A stretch of 29,997 nt of DNA from Flavobacterium sp. UBA6203 (GTDB taxonomy: Bacteria > Bacteroidota > Bacteroidia > Flavobacteriales > Flavobacteriaceae): assembly GCA_002421645.1 (NCBI GenBank), contig DIST01000046.1, positions 1 to 29,997 on the forward strand. The letters run 5' to 3'. Below are positions 14,929-23,202 of this stretch, in pieces. The position numbers and the translations under genes are program-made. Numbering within the stretch: the first letter of the stretch is position 1; each line of letters opens with the position of its first letter. The notes beneath the pieces are model-generated. The model saw only the letters and a list, made by a program, of their open reading frames with translations, was not told the origin of the DNA and searched no databases.

Positions 14929-17898
14929 ATGAAATACCACCACGAAAAAATCGAAGCCAAATGGCAACAATATTGGGCAAAAAATCAAACTTTTGCTGCA
15001 TCAAATAATTCAGACAAACCAAAATACTATGTATTAGATATGTTTCCTTATCCTTCTGGAGCGGGTTTACACGTTGGGCATCCGCTGGGTTACATTGCTT
15101 CTGATATTGTCGCAAGATATAAAAGACATCAAGGTTTTAATGTGTTGCATCCGCAAGGGTACGATTCATTTGGTTTACCAGCCGAACAATATGCGATTCA
15201 AACAGGTCAACATCCTGAAAAAACAACTCGTGAGAACATTGCGCGCTACCGTGAACAATTAGATAAAATCGGATTTTCGTTTGATTGGAGTAGAGAAGTG
15301 CGTACTTCAAATCCAGATTATTACAAACATACACAGTGGATTTTCATTCAATTATTCGAATCTTGGTACAATAAAAATTCGGATAAAGCAGAAAGCATTC
15401 GCACTTTAATTCAAGAATTCGAGAAAAACGGAAATGCGAATGTAAATGCGGTTTGTGATGATAATATTGCGCCATTTTCAGCGGATGATTGGAAATCATT
15501 TTCATCAGAACAACAACAAAAAATACTTTTACAATATAGATTAACCTATTTAGCGGAAACCGAAGTAAACTGGTGTCCAGCTTTAGGAACGGTTTTAGCG
15601 AATGACGAAATCGTAAACGGCGTTTCAGAACGTGGCGGACATCCTGTTATTCGTAAAAAAATGACGCAATGGTCGATGCGAATTTCAGCTTATGCCGAGC
15701 GTTTGTTACAAGGTTTAGAAACTATCGATTGGAGCGAATCCATCAAAGAATCACAAAGAAACTGGATTGGAAAATCGGTTGGAGCAATGGTTTCGTTTAA
15801 TGTAAACAATCACGATGCTAAAATTGATGTTTTTACCACTCGCCCTGATACGATTTTCGGAGTAACGTTTATGACTTTAGCTCCAGAACACGAATTGGTT
15901 GCTCAAATCACTACTCCAGAACAAAAAGCAGCAGTTGAAGCTTATGTTGAAGCTACAGCAAAACGTTCGGAAAGAGAAAGAATGGCAGATGTTAAAACCA
16001 TTTCAGGAGTTTTCACTGGAGCGTATGCCGAACATCCATTTACTAAAGAACCAATTCCAGTTTGGATTGGCGATTACGTTTTGGCTGGTTACGGAACAGG
16101 TGCTGTTATGGCGGTTCCATGTGGCGATGAGCGTGATTATGCTTTTGCGAATTTTTTCAAAGGAACACACGGAATGCCTGAAATTAAAAATATTTTCAAC
16201 CAAGATATTTCAGAAGCCGCTTACGGTGAAAAAGGTGGTTTCGAATTAGTAAATTCTGATTTCTTAAACGGATTGGATTACAAATCGGGAACTAAAAAAA
16301 TCATTGAAGAATTAGAAAAAATAGGAGCAGGAAAAGCCAAAGTAAATTACCGTTTACGTGATGCTGTTTTCTCTCGCCAAAGATATTGGGGCGAACCATT
16401 TCCAGTATATTACGTGAATGGTTTACCGCAAATGATTGACAAAAAACACTTGCCAATCGTGTTGCCAGAAGTTGAAAAATACTTACCAACAGAAGACGGT
16501 CAGCCACCATTAGGGAATGCAACGGTTTGGGCTTGGGACAGTGTTCAGTGTTCAGTGGTTAGTAATCAGTTAATAGATAACGTGAATGTTTTCCCGTTAG
16601 AATTAAACACAATGCCAGGTTGGGCAGGTTCGTCTTGGTACTGGATGCGTTACATGGATGCAAAAAACGAAAATGATTTTGCTAGCGAAGACGCCTTAAA
16701 ATATTGGGAAAATGTAGATTTATACATTGGCGGAAGCGAACACGCAACCGGACATTTATTGTACTCTCGTTTTTGGAATAAATTCTTAAAAGACAGAGGT
16801 TTCGCTCCAACCGAAGAACCATTCAAAAAATTAATCAATCAAGGGATGATTTTGGGAATGAGTGCATTTGTTTATAGATATGAATATGGCTTTGAATCTT
16901 CAAATCAAAAAGGTAAAGTCATTTTTATTTCTAAGAATTTAATTGAAAAAGCAATAAAAGAAAGATTGTTTTTCAAAGATATAAATGATCAATCAGCAAA
17001 TATTCACAAAGAGCTTATTGAAATTCATAAATCAATTGGTCATCCCGAGATTTTGTGGGACAAAATGACTCCAATTCACGTTGAATTATCATGTATTAAT
17101 GAAGTTAACAACGAATTAGACATAGAAAAATTCAAAGCACATCCATTATATTCAGATTATAAAGATGCGGAATTCATTTTAGAAGATGGTAAATACATTG
17201 TAGGTCGCGAAGTAGAAAAGATGTCGAAATCGAAATACAACGTAGTCAATCCAGATGATATTTGTAATGAATACGGTGCGGATACATTGCGTTTGTACGA
17301 AATGTTCTTAGGACCATTAGAACAAGCAAAACCTTGGAATACAGCAGGTATTACTGGAGTTGCTGGTTTTTTGAAAAAATTATGGCGTTTGTATTTTGAT
17401 GACAACGGTTCGGTAATAGTAAACGATGAACCAACTGCAGAAATGTATAAATCGTTACACAAAACCATTAAAAAGGTTACAGAAGATATTGAGAATTTCT
17501 CTTTCAATACATCGGTTTCGCAATTCATGATTTGTGTAAATGAATTACAACAATTAAAATGCAATCATAGAGCCATTTTAGAACCATTAGCGGTTTTAGT
17601 TTCTCCTTATGCGCCTCATATTGCTGAGGAATTGTGGTGTGCTTTAGGCCATGAAGGTTCAATTGCAACCGTTGCTTTTCCAAAATTTGAAGCCAAATAT
17701 TTAGTAGAATCTGAAAAAGAATATCCAGTTTCTTTCAACGGGAAAATGCGTTTCACAATTAAATTACCATTGGATTTAACAGCAGCTCAAATTGAAGAAA
17801 TCGTAATGGCTGATGAAAGAACACAAGCACAATTACAAGGTAGAACTCCAAATAAAGTCATTATTGTTCCGGGTAAGATTATTAATTTGGTGGGATAA
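14929..17898 (+). CDS. leuS: Leucyl-tRNA synthetase, with expanded insertion
   Basis: Class I synthetase charging tRNA-Leu, with an editing (CP1) domain. Motifs: HVGH at residues 48-51 within MFPYPSGAGLHVGHPLGY; the editing-site TTRPDTIFG stretch near 305; GWAGSSWYWMRYMD near 564; GSEHATGHLLYSRFW near 602; KMSKS at 764-768. Length is 989 residues against about 860 in E. coli. Part of the excess (near residues 145-200) is the usual Bacteroidetes form; another part is an AT-rich segment at about residues 651-709, just before KMSKS, where the leucine-specific domain sits in bacterial enzymes. A run of heptamers is translated near residues 537-549. The frame is intact throughout. It is transcribed from its own -7 box and ends in a terminator at 17985-18036. 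Confidence 0.97.
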   Translation: MKYHHEKIEAKWQQYWAKNQTFAASNNSDKPKYYVLDMFPYPSGAGLHVGHPLGYIASDIVARYKRHQGFNVLHPQGYDSFGLPAEQYAIQTGQHPEKTTRENIARYREQLDKIGFSFDWSREVRTSNPDYYKHTQWIFIQLFESWYNKNSDKAESIRTLIQEFEKNGNANVNAVCDDNIAPFSADDWKSFSSEQQQKILLQYRLTYLAETEVNWCPALGTVLANDEIVNGVSERGGHPVIRKKMTQWSMRISAYAERLLQGLETIDWSESIKESQRNWIGKSVGAMVSFNVNNHDAKIDVFTTRPDTIFGVTFMTLAPEHELVAQITTPEQKAAVEAYVEATAKRSERERMADVKTISGVFTGAYAEHPFTKEPIPVWIGDYVLAGYGTGAVMAVPCGDERDYAFANFFKGTHGMPEIKNIFNQDISEAAYGEKGGFELVNSDFLNGLDYKSGTKKIIEELEKIGAGKAKVNYRLRDAVFSRQRYWGEPFPVYYVNGLPQMIDKKHLPIVLPEVEKYLPTEDGQPPLGNATVWAWDSVQCSVVSNQLIDNVNVFPLELNTMPGWAGSSWYWMRYMDAKNENDFASEDALKYWENVDLYIGGSEHATGHLLYSRFWNKFLKDRGFAPTEEPFKKLINQGMILGMSAFVYRYEYGFESSNQKGKVIFISKNLIEKAIKERLFFKDINDQSANIHKELIEIHKSIGHPEILWDKMTPIHVELSCINEVNNELDIEKFKAHPLYSDYKDAEFILEDGKYIVGREVEKMSKSKYNVVNPDDICNEYGADTLRLYEMFLGPLEQAKPWNTAGITGVAGFLKKLWRLYFDDNGSVIVNDEPTAEMYKSLHKTIKKVTEDIENFSFNTSVSQFMICVNELQQLKCNHRAILEPLAVLVSPYAPHIAEELWCALGHEGSIATVAFPKFEAKYLVESEKEYPVSFNGKMRFTIKLPLDLTAAQIEEIVMADERTQAQLQGRTPNKVIIVPGKIINLVG
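16539..16573 (+). repeat. Heptameric repeat run inside leuS
   Basis: Five consecutive 7-bp units, CAGTGTT, CAGTGTT, CAGTGGT, TAGTAAT, CAGTTAA: the first two identical, the third one base off, the last two degenerate. It is read in frame within leuS as SVQCSVVSNQLI, on the loop before the GWAGSSWYW catalytic stretch. Confidence 0.75.
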
Positions 17899-17910
17899 TT
17901 TCAGCACATT

Positions 17911-17968
17911 TTTGTCATGCTGAAAGCATCTTACGCAATCTAAGTAAAGACTCTTTCAGAGTGACAAA
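17911..17968. repeat. Palindromic dispersed-type repeat downstream of leuS
   Basis: Arm 1, TTTGTCATGCTGAAAG (17911-17926), pairs with arm 2, CTTTCAGAGTGACAAA (17953-17968), at 14 of 16 positions around a 26-base centre. The GTCATnCTGA-type arms resemble intergenic repeats seen widely in Bacteroidetes and other bacteria. It lies between the leuS stop and its terminator. Being one copy here, its dispersed nature is inferred. Confidence 0.6.
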
Positions 17969-17984
17969 CTATGTGAGTAATATG

Positions 17985-18036
17985 AAACCGCAGATTTGCT
18001 GATTTAAAATTAATTTGCGAATCTGCGGTTTTTTCT
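17985..18036 (+). terminator. Rho-independent terminator after leuS
   Basis: A perfect 12-bp stem (AAACCGCAGATT at 17985-17996 with AATCTGCGGTTT at 18020-18031), a 23-base AT-rich loop and a T-rich tail. It ends the leuS transcript. Confidence 0.85.
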
Positions 18037-18117
18037 TTTCGTTTTTGTAACATTTTTCGTTTTTTACGTATAATAAATAAATCAAAATGTCAACTTGTCA
18101 TTTAAGATAAATTGGCT

Positions 18118-18126
18118 TAAATTTTG
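18118..18126 (+). promoter_or_regulatory. Candidate -7 box before zinc metallopeptidase gene
   Basis: Reads TTAAATTTTG around 18117-18126: TA then TTTG with one extra base between them compared with TAnnTTTG. A TTG at 18095-18097 is at a plausible -33 distance. Imperfect, but the best match in the region. Confidence 0.3.
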
Positions 18127-18157
18127 TGTCTAGTTTATAAAATTAAAAAGAAAAATT

Positions 18158-18853
18158 ATGTTTGGATATTATATCATGATTGGAGCGATTGCTCTAGTAA
18201 GTTGGTTAGTAAGTTCTCGTTTGAAGAGCAAGTTTGAATATTATTCAAAAGTGTCATTAAGAAACGGAATGAGTGGTGCAGAAATCGCCGAGAAAATGCT
18301 TCACGATCACGGAATTTTTGATGTAAAAGTAATTTCAACACCAGGAAGGTTAACGGATCATTACAATCCGATGGATAAAACGGTAAACTTATCAGAAGCA
18401 GTTTACAATCAAAGAAATGCGGCTGCGGCTGCGGTTGCGGCTCACGAAGTGGGGCATGCTGTGCAACATGCTCAAGCTTATAGTTGGTTAACAATGCGTT
18501 CTAAAATGGTGCCTGTAGTAAACATTTCGTCAAGTATGTCGCAATGGTTAATTATGGGTGGTTTGATTTTAGGATTTGCATCTAAATCAAGTATTGGTTT
18601 TTACGTAGCGGTTGCAGGTTTAATTTTAATGGCTATTGCAACTACCTTCAGTTTCGTTACGCTTCCAGTGGAATACGATGCAAGTAACAGAGCATTAGCT
18701 TGGTTAAAAAATAAAAACATGGTAAGTCAGCAAGAATATGCAGGTGCTGAAGATTCATTAAAATGGGCTGCAAGAACTTATGTAGTCGCGGCTTTAGGAG
18801 CTTTAGCGTCTTTATTGTATTGGGCTTTCCAAATTTTAGGTTCGAGAGAGTAA
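18158..18853 (+). CDS. YugP-type (COG2738) zinc metallopeptidase
   Basis: A 231-residue membrane-bound predicted protease. The zinc-binding motif HEVGH lies at residues 96-100, preceded by an Ala-rich helix (NAAAAAVAAHEVGHAVQHA). Membrane segments are visible at the N-terminus (YYIMIGAIALVSWLVSS) and near residues 125-170 and 205-225. The LPVEYDASNRALAWL stretch near 170 is a hallmark of the family and probably includes the third zinc ligand (Glu). Substrate and role are unknown; quality control of membrane proteins is a guess. It ends before a strong bidirectional terminator shared with the convergent lrp-like gene. Confidence 0.92.
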   Translation: MFGYYIMIGAIALVSWLVSSRLKSKFEYYSKVSLRNGMSGAEIAEKMLHDHGIFDVKVISTPGRLTDHYNPMDKTVNLSEAVYNQRNAAAAAVAAHEVGHAVQHAQAYSWLTMRSKMVPVVNISSSMSQWLIMGGLILGFASKSSIGFYVAVAGLILMAIATTFSFVTLPVEYDASNRALAWLKNKNMVSQQEYAGAEDSLKWAARTYVVAALGALASLLYWAFQILGSRE

Positions 18854-18873
18854 TTAGTTTGATATTATATTTT

Positions 18874-18904
18874 AAAACCCAAATTCATTCAGAGTTTGGG
18901 TTTT
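18874..18904. terminator. Bidirectional terminator between metallopeptidase and lrp-like genes
   Basis: Stem AAAACCCAAA (18874-18883) with TTTGGGTTTT (18895-18904), extended by a wobble pair. T-runs on both strands let it serve the plus-strand peptidase gene and the minus-strand regulator. Nearly identical to the hairpin at 23154-23184. Confidence 0.8.
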
Positions 18905-18934
18905 TTGTTTGTTCTTGATTTTTGAATTTGAAAT

Positions 18935-19405
18935 TTACAACTGAATTTGTCTCTCAATTTGCTGTTCCAATGAAATATACGTTTCCGTTCTTGAAACCCC
19001 ATCAATAGGTTGTATTTTCTTGTTGAGTAATTGCATCAAATGCTCGTTATCTCGACAAATGATTTTGATTAAAATACTCCAATTCCCGGTCGTATAATGA
19101 CATTCCAAAACTTCTGGAATCTTCTTCAATTCTTTCACTACTTCTGGATTACTTGACGCTTTTTCTAAATATATTCCGATAAAAGCCATCGTACTATAAC
19201 CCAAAACTTTCGTATCCACAATAAACTTCGAACCTGAAATCACACCCGCTTGTTCTAATTTACGTAAACGTTGATGAATCGCAGCGCCTGAAATCCCAAT
19301 TTTATTTGCAATCTGTAAAATAGGTTTGCGAGCGTCTTCCATCAAATCGCGAAGAATTTCTTTGTCGATTCCGTCGATTTCAATTTGTAAGTGATTTATC
19401 TTCAT
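18935..19405 (-). CDS. Lrp/AsnC-family transcriptional regulator
   Basis: A 156-residue DNA-binding regulator responding to amino acids. The N-terminal winged HTH spans about residues 10-60 (GIDKEILRDLMEDARKPI, then ANKIGISGAAIHQRLRKLEQ as the HTH). The C-terminal RAM/AsnC ligand-binding domain has HYTTGNWSILIKIICRD and ends SLEQQIERQIQL. The start at 19405 is chosen over an in-frame start at 19471 because it gives the standard family length and lies 18 bases beyond a -7-like box; the extra upstream residues are hydrophobic and unlike the family. It lies 104 bases downstream of a saccharopine dehydrogenase gene on the same strand, which hints at lysine-linked regulation, but this is only context. 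Confidence 0.92.
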   Translation of the reverse strand: MKINHLQIEIDGIDKEILRDLMEDARKPILQIANKIGISGAAIHQRLRKLEQAGVISGSKFIVDTKVLGYSTMAFIGIYLEKASSNPEVVKELKKIPEVLECHYTTGNWSILIKIICRDNEHLMQLLNKKIQPIDGVSRTETYISLEQQIERQIQL

Positions 19406-19411
19406 TTTCAA

Positions 19412-19440
19412 TTGATTTGAAAGTAAAAATACAAAATCAA
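19412..19440. promoter_or_regulatory. Inverted repeat over the lrp-like gene promoter
   Basis: TTGATTT (19412-19418) and AAATCAA (19434-19440) form a 7-bp inverted repeat with a 15-base spacer. The spacer contains a minus-strand -7-like box, TATTTTTA (19424-19431). The symmetry centre falls on the box, a layout suited to autorepression by the encoded dimeric regulator. Function inferred. Confidence 0.4.
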
Positions 19441-19508
19441 TTTCAAACGCAATAAAAAAATTCGAAACCAATTACGATTTCGGATTTTCTATTTTGAATA
19501 ATAATTGC

Positions 19509-20879
19509 TTAATTCTTTACATTTAGAGGATTGTAACCTAAATAAGGAACTTCAGTCTCCTTAAATATAACACCATATTCTTCTAATTCTTTTAATATAG
19601 GATTGTACACTTCTTTTGTGATTGGTAATTGTACTCCAGGAGTTGTAATTTCTTTGTTTAAAATTTTCAACGTAGCTATTGCAACTGGAAGTCCAACGGT
19701 TTTTGCCATTGATGTATAGGTTTGATCATCACCAATGCAAACCATAGTGGAATCAATTTGTTTTTTCTCACCATTTAACTCGTAACCAAATTTGTGATAC
19801 ATTACAATCATGTCTTTATCATTTGGTTCTAAAGCCCATTTTTCAGACAATATTTTTTCTAAAATTTGTGCTGGCGTAGCTTTTATTAAACCAATTTTTT
19901 TGTTCGGATTAAACAAATCAATTTCGACTAATTTATCCCAAATAATATCGTCTTGATCAATTTTTTGTGCATGACGCAATTTGATTTCTACAGTATCTGT
20001 TGGATGATAAGGTAAAAACGAATTCGTAAATTCACGATATGTCATGTTTTCCGAGTTGTCAATTGTGTATGAATCATCCGTCATTCCAAGTTGTACTAAA
20101 ATATCCCAAGCTCTTGAATAACCTACTCTTCTGATGGTTCCTCGGTAACAAGTTAAGGCATCATCTAATCCGTAAACACTTCTATATTTTAGAGAATCTC
20201 TATTGGCATAAGCTTCGAATCTTCCGTAACCTTCTACTTCTAAAAACTCGGTTCTTCTGAATAATTTGGAATATGGAATATATTTATAAGTGCCTTCTTG
20301 AATGAATTTCGCCGCGCCACCTTGCCCCGCTAAAACGACATTTCTAGGATTCCAAGTGAATTTGTAATTCCATAAATTGTTGTCGCTTTCTGGGGCTACT
20401 AATCCGCCACAGAACGATTCGAATAAAATGATGTTTCCGCCTTTTTCACGAATTTCATCTAATACTTTCATTGCGCTCATGTGATCGATTCCTGGGTCAA
20501 GTCCTATTTCGTTCATAAAAACTAAACCATTTTCTTTAGCTGCAGCGTCTAATTCTTGCATGGCTGGGCTGATATAAGATGCTGTTACCATATTTTTTTT
20601 GTAGGTAATACAATCTTTAGCCACTTCTAAATGCAAATGTGCTGGCAACATAGAAACCACAACATCCGCTTTTTGAATTTCTTCTTTTCGTTGCGCTTCA
20701 TTAAAAATATCAAAAGCAATTGCTCTGGCATTTTTATGACTGTTGGTTTTTTGTTTTGCTAATTCTTCCGACAAATCGCCAATAGTAACCTGAAGATTTT
20801 GAGCTTCTGAATGGTCTAAAAGGTATTTTATAAGGGATGAAGCAGAACGACCCGCTCCAATGACTAAAATATGTCTCAT
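19509..20879 (-). CDS. Saccharopine dehydrogenase family protein
   Basis: A 456-residue NAD(P)-dependent oxidoreductase. The Rossmann nucleotide site is at the N-terminus (MRHILVIGAGRSASSLIKYL), and the C-terminal saccharopine dehydrogenase domain begins near GLDPGIDHMSAMKVLDEI (about residues 126-143). Length and layout match the glutamate-forming saccharopine dehydrogenase/reductase branch (lysine degradation via saccharopine, or its reverse); the true direction cannot be told from sequence. No lysine-ketoglutarate reductase gene is adjacent. A near-match -7 box (TATCTTCG) precedes it, and the Lrp-type regulator follows on the same strand. Confidence 0.87.
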   Translation of the reverse strand: MRHILVIGAGRSASSLIKYLLDHSEAQNLQVTIGDLSEELAKQKTNSHKNARAIAFDIFNEAQRKEEIQKADVVVSMLPAHLHLEVAKDCITYKKNMVTASYISPAMQELDAAAKENGLVFMNEIGLDPGIDHMSAMKVLDEIREKGGNIILFESFCGGLVAPESDNNLWNYKFTWNPRNVVLAGQGGAAKFIQEGTYKYIPYSKLFRRTEFLEVEGYGRFEAYANRDSLKYRSVYGLDDALTCYRGTIRRVGYSRAWDILVQLGMTDDSYTIDNSENMTYREFTNSFLPYHPTDTVEIKLRHAQKIDQDDIIWDKLVEIDLFNPNKKIGLIKATPAQILEKILSEKWALEPNDKDMIVMYHKFGYELNGEKKQIDSTMVCIGDDQTYTSMAKTVGLPVAIATLKILNKEITTPGVQLPITKEVYNPILKELEEYGVIFKETEVPYLGYNPLNVKN

Positions 20880-20903
20880 TTTGTAAAATCTGAAAATATC
20901 ACA

Positions 20904-20911
20904 CGAAGATA
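20904..20911 (-). promoter_or_regulatory. Saccharopine dehydrogenase gene -7-like box
   Basis: Reads TATCTTCG on the minus strand, one base off TAnnTTTG, 24 bases upstream of the ATG at 20879. Confidence 0.4.
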
Positions 20912-20977
20912 GTAAAATGTTATATTTATAAAAACAAATTCTTCATTTATGTCATAATTTAACATAAAAACTTTTGC

Positions 20978-20985
20978 TATCTTTG
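20978..20985 (+). promoter_or_regulatory. DUF423 gene -7 promoter box
   Basis: Reads TATCTTTG, an exact TAnnTTTG match, 17 bases upstream of the ATG at 21003. Confidence 0.6.
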
Positions 20986-21002
20986 GTCTCAAATTTTATA
21001 AA

Positions 21003-21389
21003 ATGGATAAGAAAATACTGTTAGTTGCGGCTATTTTGGGAGTTACAGCAATAATTTTGGGAGCATTTGGGGCTCACGGATTAAAAAAAGTACTTTCGAT
21101 GGAGCAATTGGCAACATTTGAAGTTGGGGTACGTTATCAAATGTATCACGCGTTGTTTCTTTTGTTTATAGGAACTTTTGCTTTTTTAGGAGAAAAAGAA
21201 CGCGCCATTATTTTTTATTTAACGATTACAGGGGTTTTGTTTTTTTCAGGCTCTATTTATTTTTTGGCGACAAATACAATTACAAATTTAAAGACGAAAT
21301 TTTTAGGACCGATTACACCAATAGGCGGACTGTTCTTGGTTTCGGCTTGGGGCTACTTTTTTTACGCTGTTTTATCTAAAAAACACTAA
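21003..21389 (+). CDS. DUF423 small membrane protein (YgdD-like)
   Basis: A 128-residue integral membrane protein of the DUF423 family, with four hydrophobic segments (about residues 5-25, 46-63, 70-90 and 104-125). The family signature GAFGAHGLKK occurs at residues 21-30, and VRYQMYHALFLL near 43 is also characteristic. Function unknown. It diverges from the saccharopine dehydrogenase gene and is followed by pckA 69 bases away, which has its own promoter box. Confidence 0.9.
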   Translation: MDKKILLVAAILGVTAIILGAFGAHGLKKVLSMEQLATFEVGVRYQMYHALFLLFIGTFAFLGEKERAIIFYLTITGVLFFSGSIYFLATNTITNLKTKFLGPITPIGGLFLVSAWGYFFYAVLSKKH

Positions 21390-21417
21390 ATTAAAACGCT
21401 ATCTCAAATTTAATTTA

Positions 21418-21425
21418 TAATTTTG
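21418..21425 (+). promoter_or_regulatory. pckA -7 promoter box
   Basis: Reads TAATTTTG followed by CAC, an exact TAnnTTTG match, 33 bases upstream of the ATG at 21459. Confidence 0.6.
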
Positions 21426-21458
21426 CACTTTATTTTAAACACAACATAACCTAATTTT

Positions 21459-23084
21459 ATGGATACGAATGCTCAAACTACGAAATCGATTTCGTTAGAA
21501 AAATACGGAATCGTTAATGTATCAGAAATCATATACAATCCTTCATACGATTATTTATATAATGAAGAATTAAACCCAGCTTTAGAAGGTTTTGAAAGAG
21601 GTCAGTTGTCAGAACTTGGAGCGGTAAACGTAATGACTGGTGAATTCACAGGTCGTTCTCCTAAAGACAAATACATTGTTAAAGATAGCGTTACAGAAAA
21701 CACAATTTGGTGGAATTCTGACAAAGCAGCTAACGATAACAAACCAATTTCTCAAGATACTTGGAATGCTTTAAAAGAAACTACTGTAAAGCAATTATCT
21801 AATAAAAAATTATACGTTGTTGACGCTTTTTGTGGTGCAAACGAAAACACAAGATTGAAAGTTCGTTTCATTATGGAAGTAGCATGGCAAGCACACTTTG
21901 TGAAAAACATGTTCATCCGTCCAACAGAAACTGAATTAGAAAACTTTGGTGAGCCAGATTTCGTAGTAATGAATGGTTCAAAAACAAGTTTCAAAGACTA
22001 CGCAGCTCACGGATTAAATTCGGAAGTTTATGTAGCGTTCAACTTAACTGAGAAAATCCAATTAATTGGAGGAACTTGGTACGGTGGTGAAATGAAAAAA
22101 GGATTGTTCTCAATGATGAACTATTACTTACCATTACAAGGAATCGCTTCTATGCACTGTTCGGCTAACAAAGGAAAAGATGGCGATGTGGCTGTTTTCT
22201 TCGGATTATCTGGAACAGGAAAAACTACGTTATCAACAGATCCAAAACGTGAATTAATCGGAGACGACGAACACGGATGGGACAATGACGGTGTTTTCAA
22301 CTTTGAAGGTGGATGTTATGCAAAAACTATCGATTTAAGTGCAGCAAATGAACCAGACATCTTTGGTGCTATTAAAAGAGATGCGTTATTAGAAAACGTA
22401 ACGGTTGATGCAAACGGAAAAATTGATTTCAAAGATGGTTCAGTAACACAAAACACACGTGTTTCTTACCCAATTAATCATATTGAAAATATTGTAAGAC
22501 CAGTTTCTAAAGCAGGTCATGCTACTAAAGTTATTTTCTTAACTGCAGATGCATTCGGAGTAATGCCTCCAGTTTCTAAATTAACTCCAGAGCAAACTAA
22601 ATATTACTTCTTATCAGGATTTACAGCTAAATTAGCCGGAACTGAAAGAGGAGTAACTCAACCAGAACCAACATTCTCAGCTTGTTTCGGAAAAGCATTC
22701 TTATCATTACACCCAACAAAATACGGTGAAGAATTAGTGAAGAAAATGGAGCAACACAATGCTACAGCTTACATGGTAAACACAGGTTGGAACGGAACAG
22801 GAAAACGTATTTCAATTAAAGATACAAGAGCAATTATTGATGCTATTTTAGATGGTTCTATCGAAAATGCGGAAACAAAAACAGTTCCAGTATTTAATTT
22901 TGTAGTTCCTACTGCTTTACCAAATGTAGATACTAACATTTTAGATCCAAGAAATACCTATGCTGATGCAGCTGAATGGAATGCAAAGGCTGAAGACTTG
23001 GCTTCAAGATTTATCAAAAACTTCGTTCAATATACAGACAACGAAGAAGGAAAATCATTAGTAGCAGCTGGTCCTCAATTGTAA
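21459..23084 (+). CDS. pckA: Phosphoenolpyruvate carboxykinase (ATP)
   Basis: Converts oxaloacetate and ATP to phosphoenolpyruvate, CO2 and ADP, the entry to gluconeogenesis; in some anaerobes it runs in reverse. At 541 residues it matches the ATP-dependent family. Features: [12 protein letters not shown] near residue 64, the kinase-1a P-loop [11 protein letters not shown] starting at Gly249, the metal-binding stretch [20 protein letters not shown] soon after, and [16 protein letters not shown] near 385 that binds adenine and is absent from GTP-type enzymes. Codon use is strongly biased, suggesting high expression. It is closed by a perfect hairpin terminator. Confidence 0.98.
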   Translation: MDTNAQTTKSISLEKYGIVNVSEIIYNPSYDYLYNEELNPALEGFERGQLSELGAVNVMTGEFTGRSPKDKYIVKDSVTENTIWWNSDKAANDNKPISQDTWNALKETTVKQLSNKKLYVVDAFCGANENTRLKVRFIMEVAWQAHFVKNMFIRPTETELENFGEPDFVVMNGSKTSFKDYAAHGLNSEVYVAFNLTEKIQLIGGTWYGGEMKKGLFSMMNYYLPLQGIASMHCSANKGKDGDVAVFFGLSGTGKTTLSTDPKRELIGDDEHGWDNDGVFNFEGGCYAKTIDLSAANEPDIFGAIKRDALLENVTVDANGKIDFKDGSVTQNTRVSYPINHIENIVRPVSKAGHATKVIFLTADAFGVMPPVSKLTPEQTKYYFLSGFTAKLAGTERGVTQPEPTFSACFGKAFLSLHPTKYGEELVKKMEQHNATAYMVNTGWNGTGKRISIKDTRAIIDAILDGSIENAETKTVPVFNFVVPTALPNVDTNILDPRNTYADAAEWNAKAEDLASRFIKNFVQYTDNEEGKSLVAAGPQL

Positions 23085-23104
23085 TCTAAAGAAATTTATA
23101 TAGT

Positions 23105-23136
23105 AAAAAAGTCCCGAAATTTTCGGGACTTTTTTT
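23105..23136 (+). terminator. Rho-independent terminator after pckA
   Basis: A near-perfect hairpin, AAAAAAGTCCCGAAA (23105-23119) with TTTCGGGACTTTTTT (from 23121), followed by T residues. It lies 20 bases after the pckA stop and is symmetric enough to act in both directions. Confidence 0.88.
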
Positions 23137-23153
23137 ATTGACATAAATCAAAC

Positions 23154-23184
23154 AAAAACCCAAATTCGAAAGAGTTTGGGTTTT
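23154..23184 (-). terminator. Rho-independent terminator after hemD
   Basis: On the minus strand, AAAACCCAAA pairs with TTTGGGTTTT around a 10-base loop, followed by TTGTTTG. It lies 18 bases beyond the hemD stop. Nearly identical to the hairpin at 18874-18904. Confidence 0.8.
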
Positions 23185-23202
23185 ATATATTTTTGTTTGT
23201 TT

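Noticed and set aside
15899..16249. 116-codon +2-frame open reading frame within leuS
   Set aside because: The leuS frame is continuous and conserved here; the alternative product is Lys/Leu/Gln-rich with no family resemblance.
18174..18494. 106-codon open frame antisense to the zinc metallopeptidase
   Set aside because: Its Pro/Gln-rich stretch is only the reverse of the Ala-rich GCGGCT coding run before HEVGH; the sense gene is clearly real.
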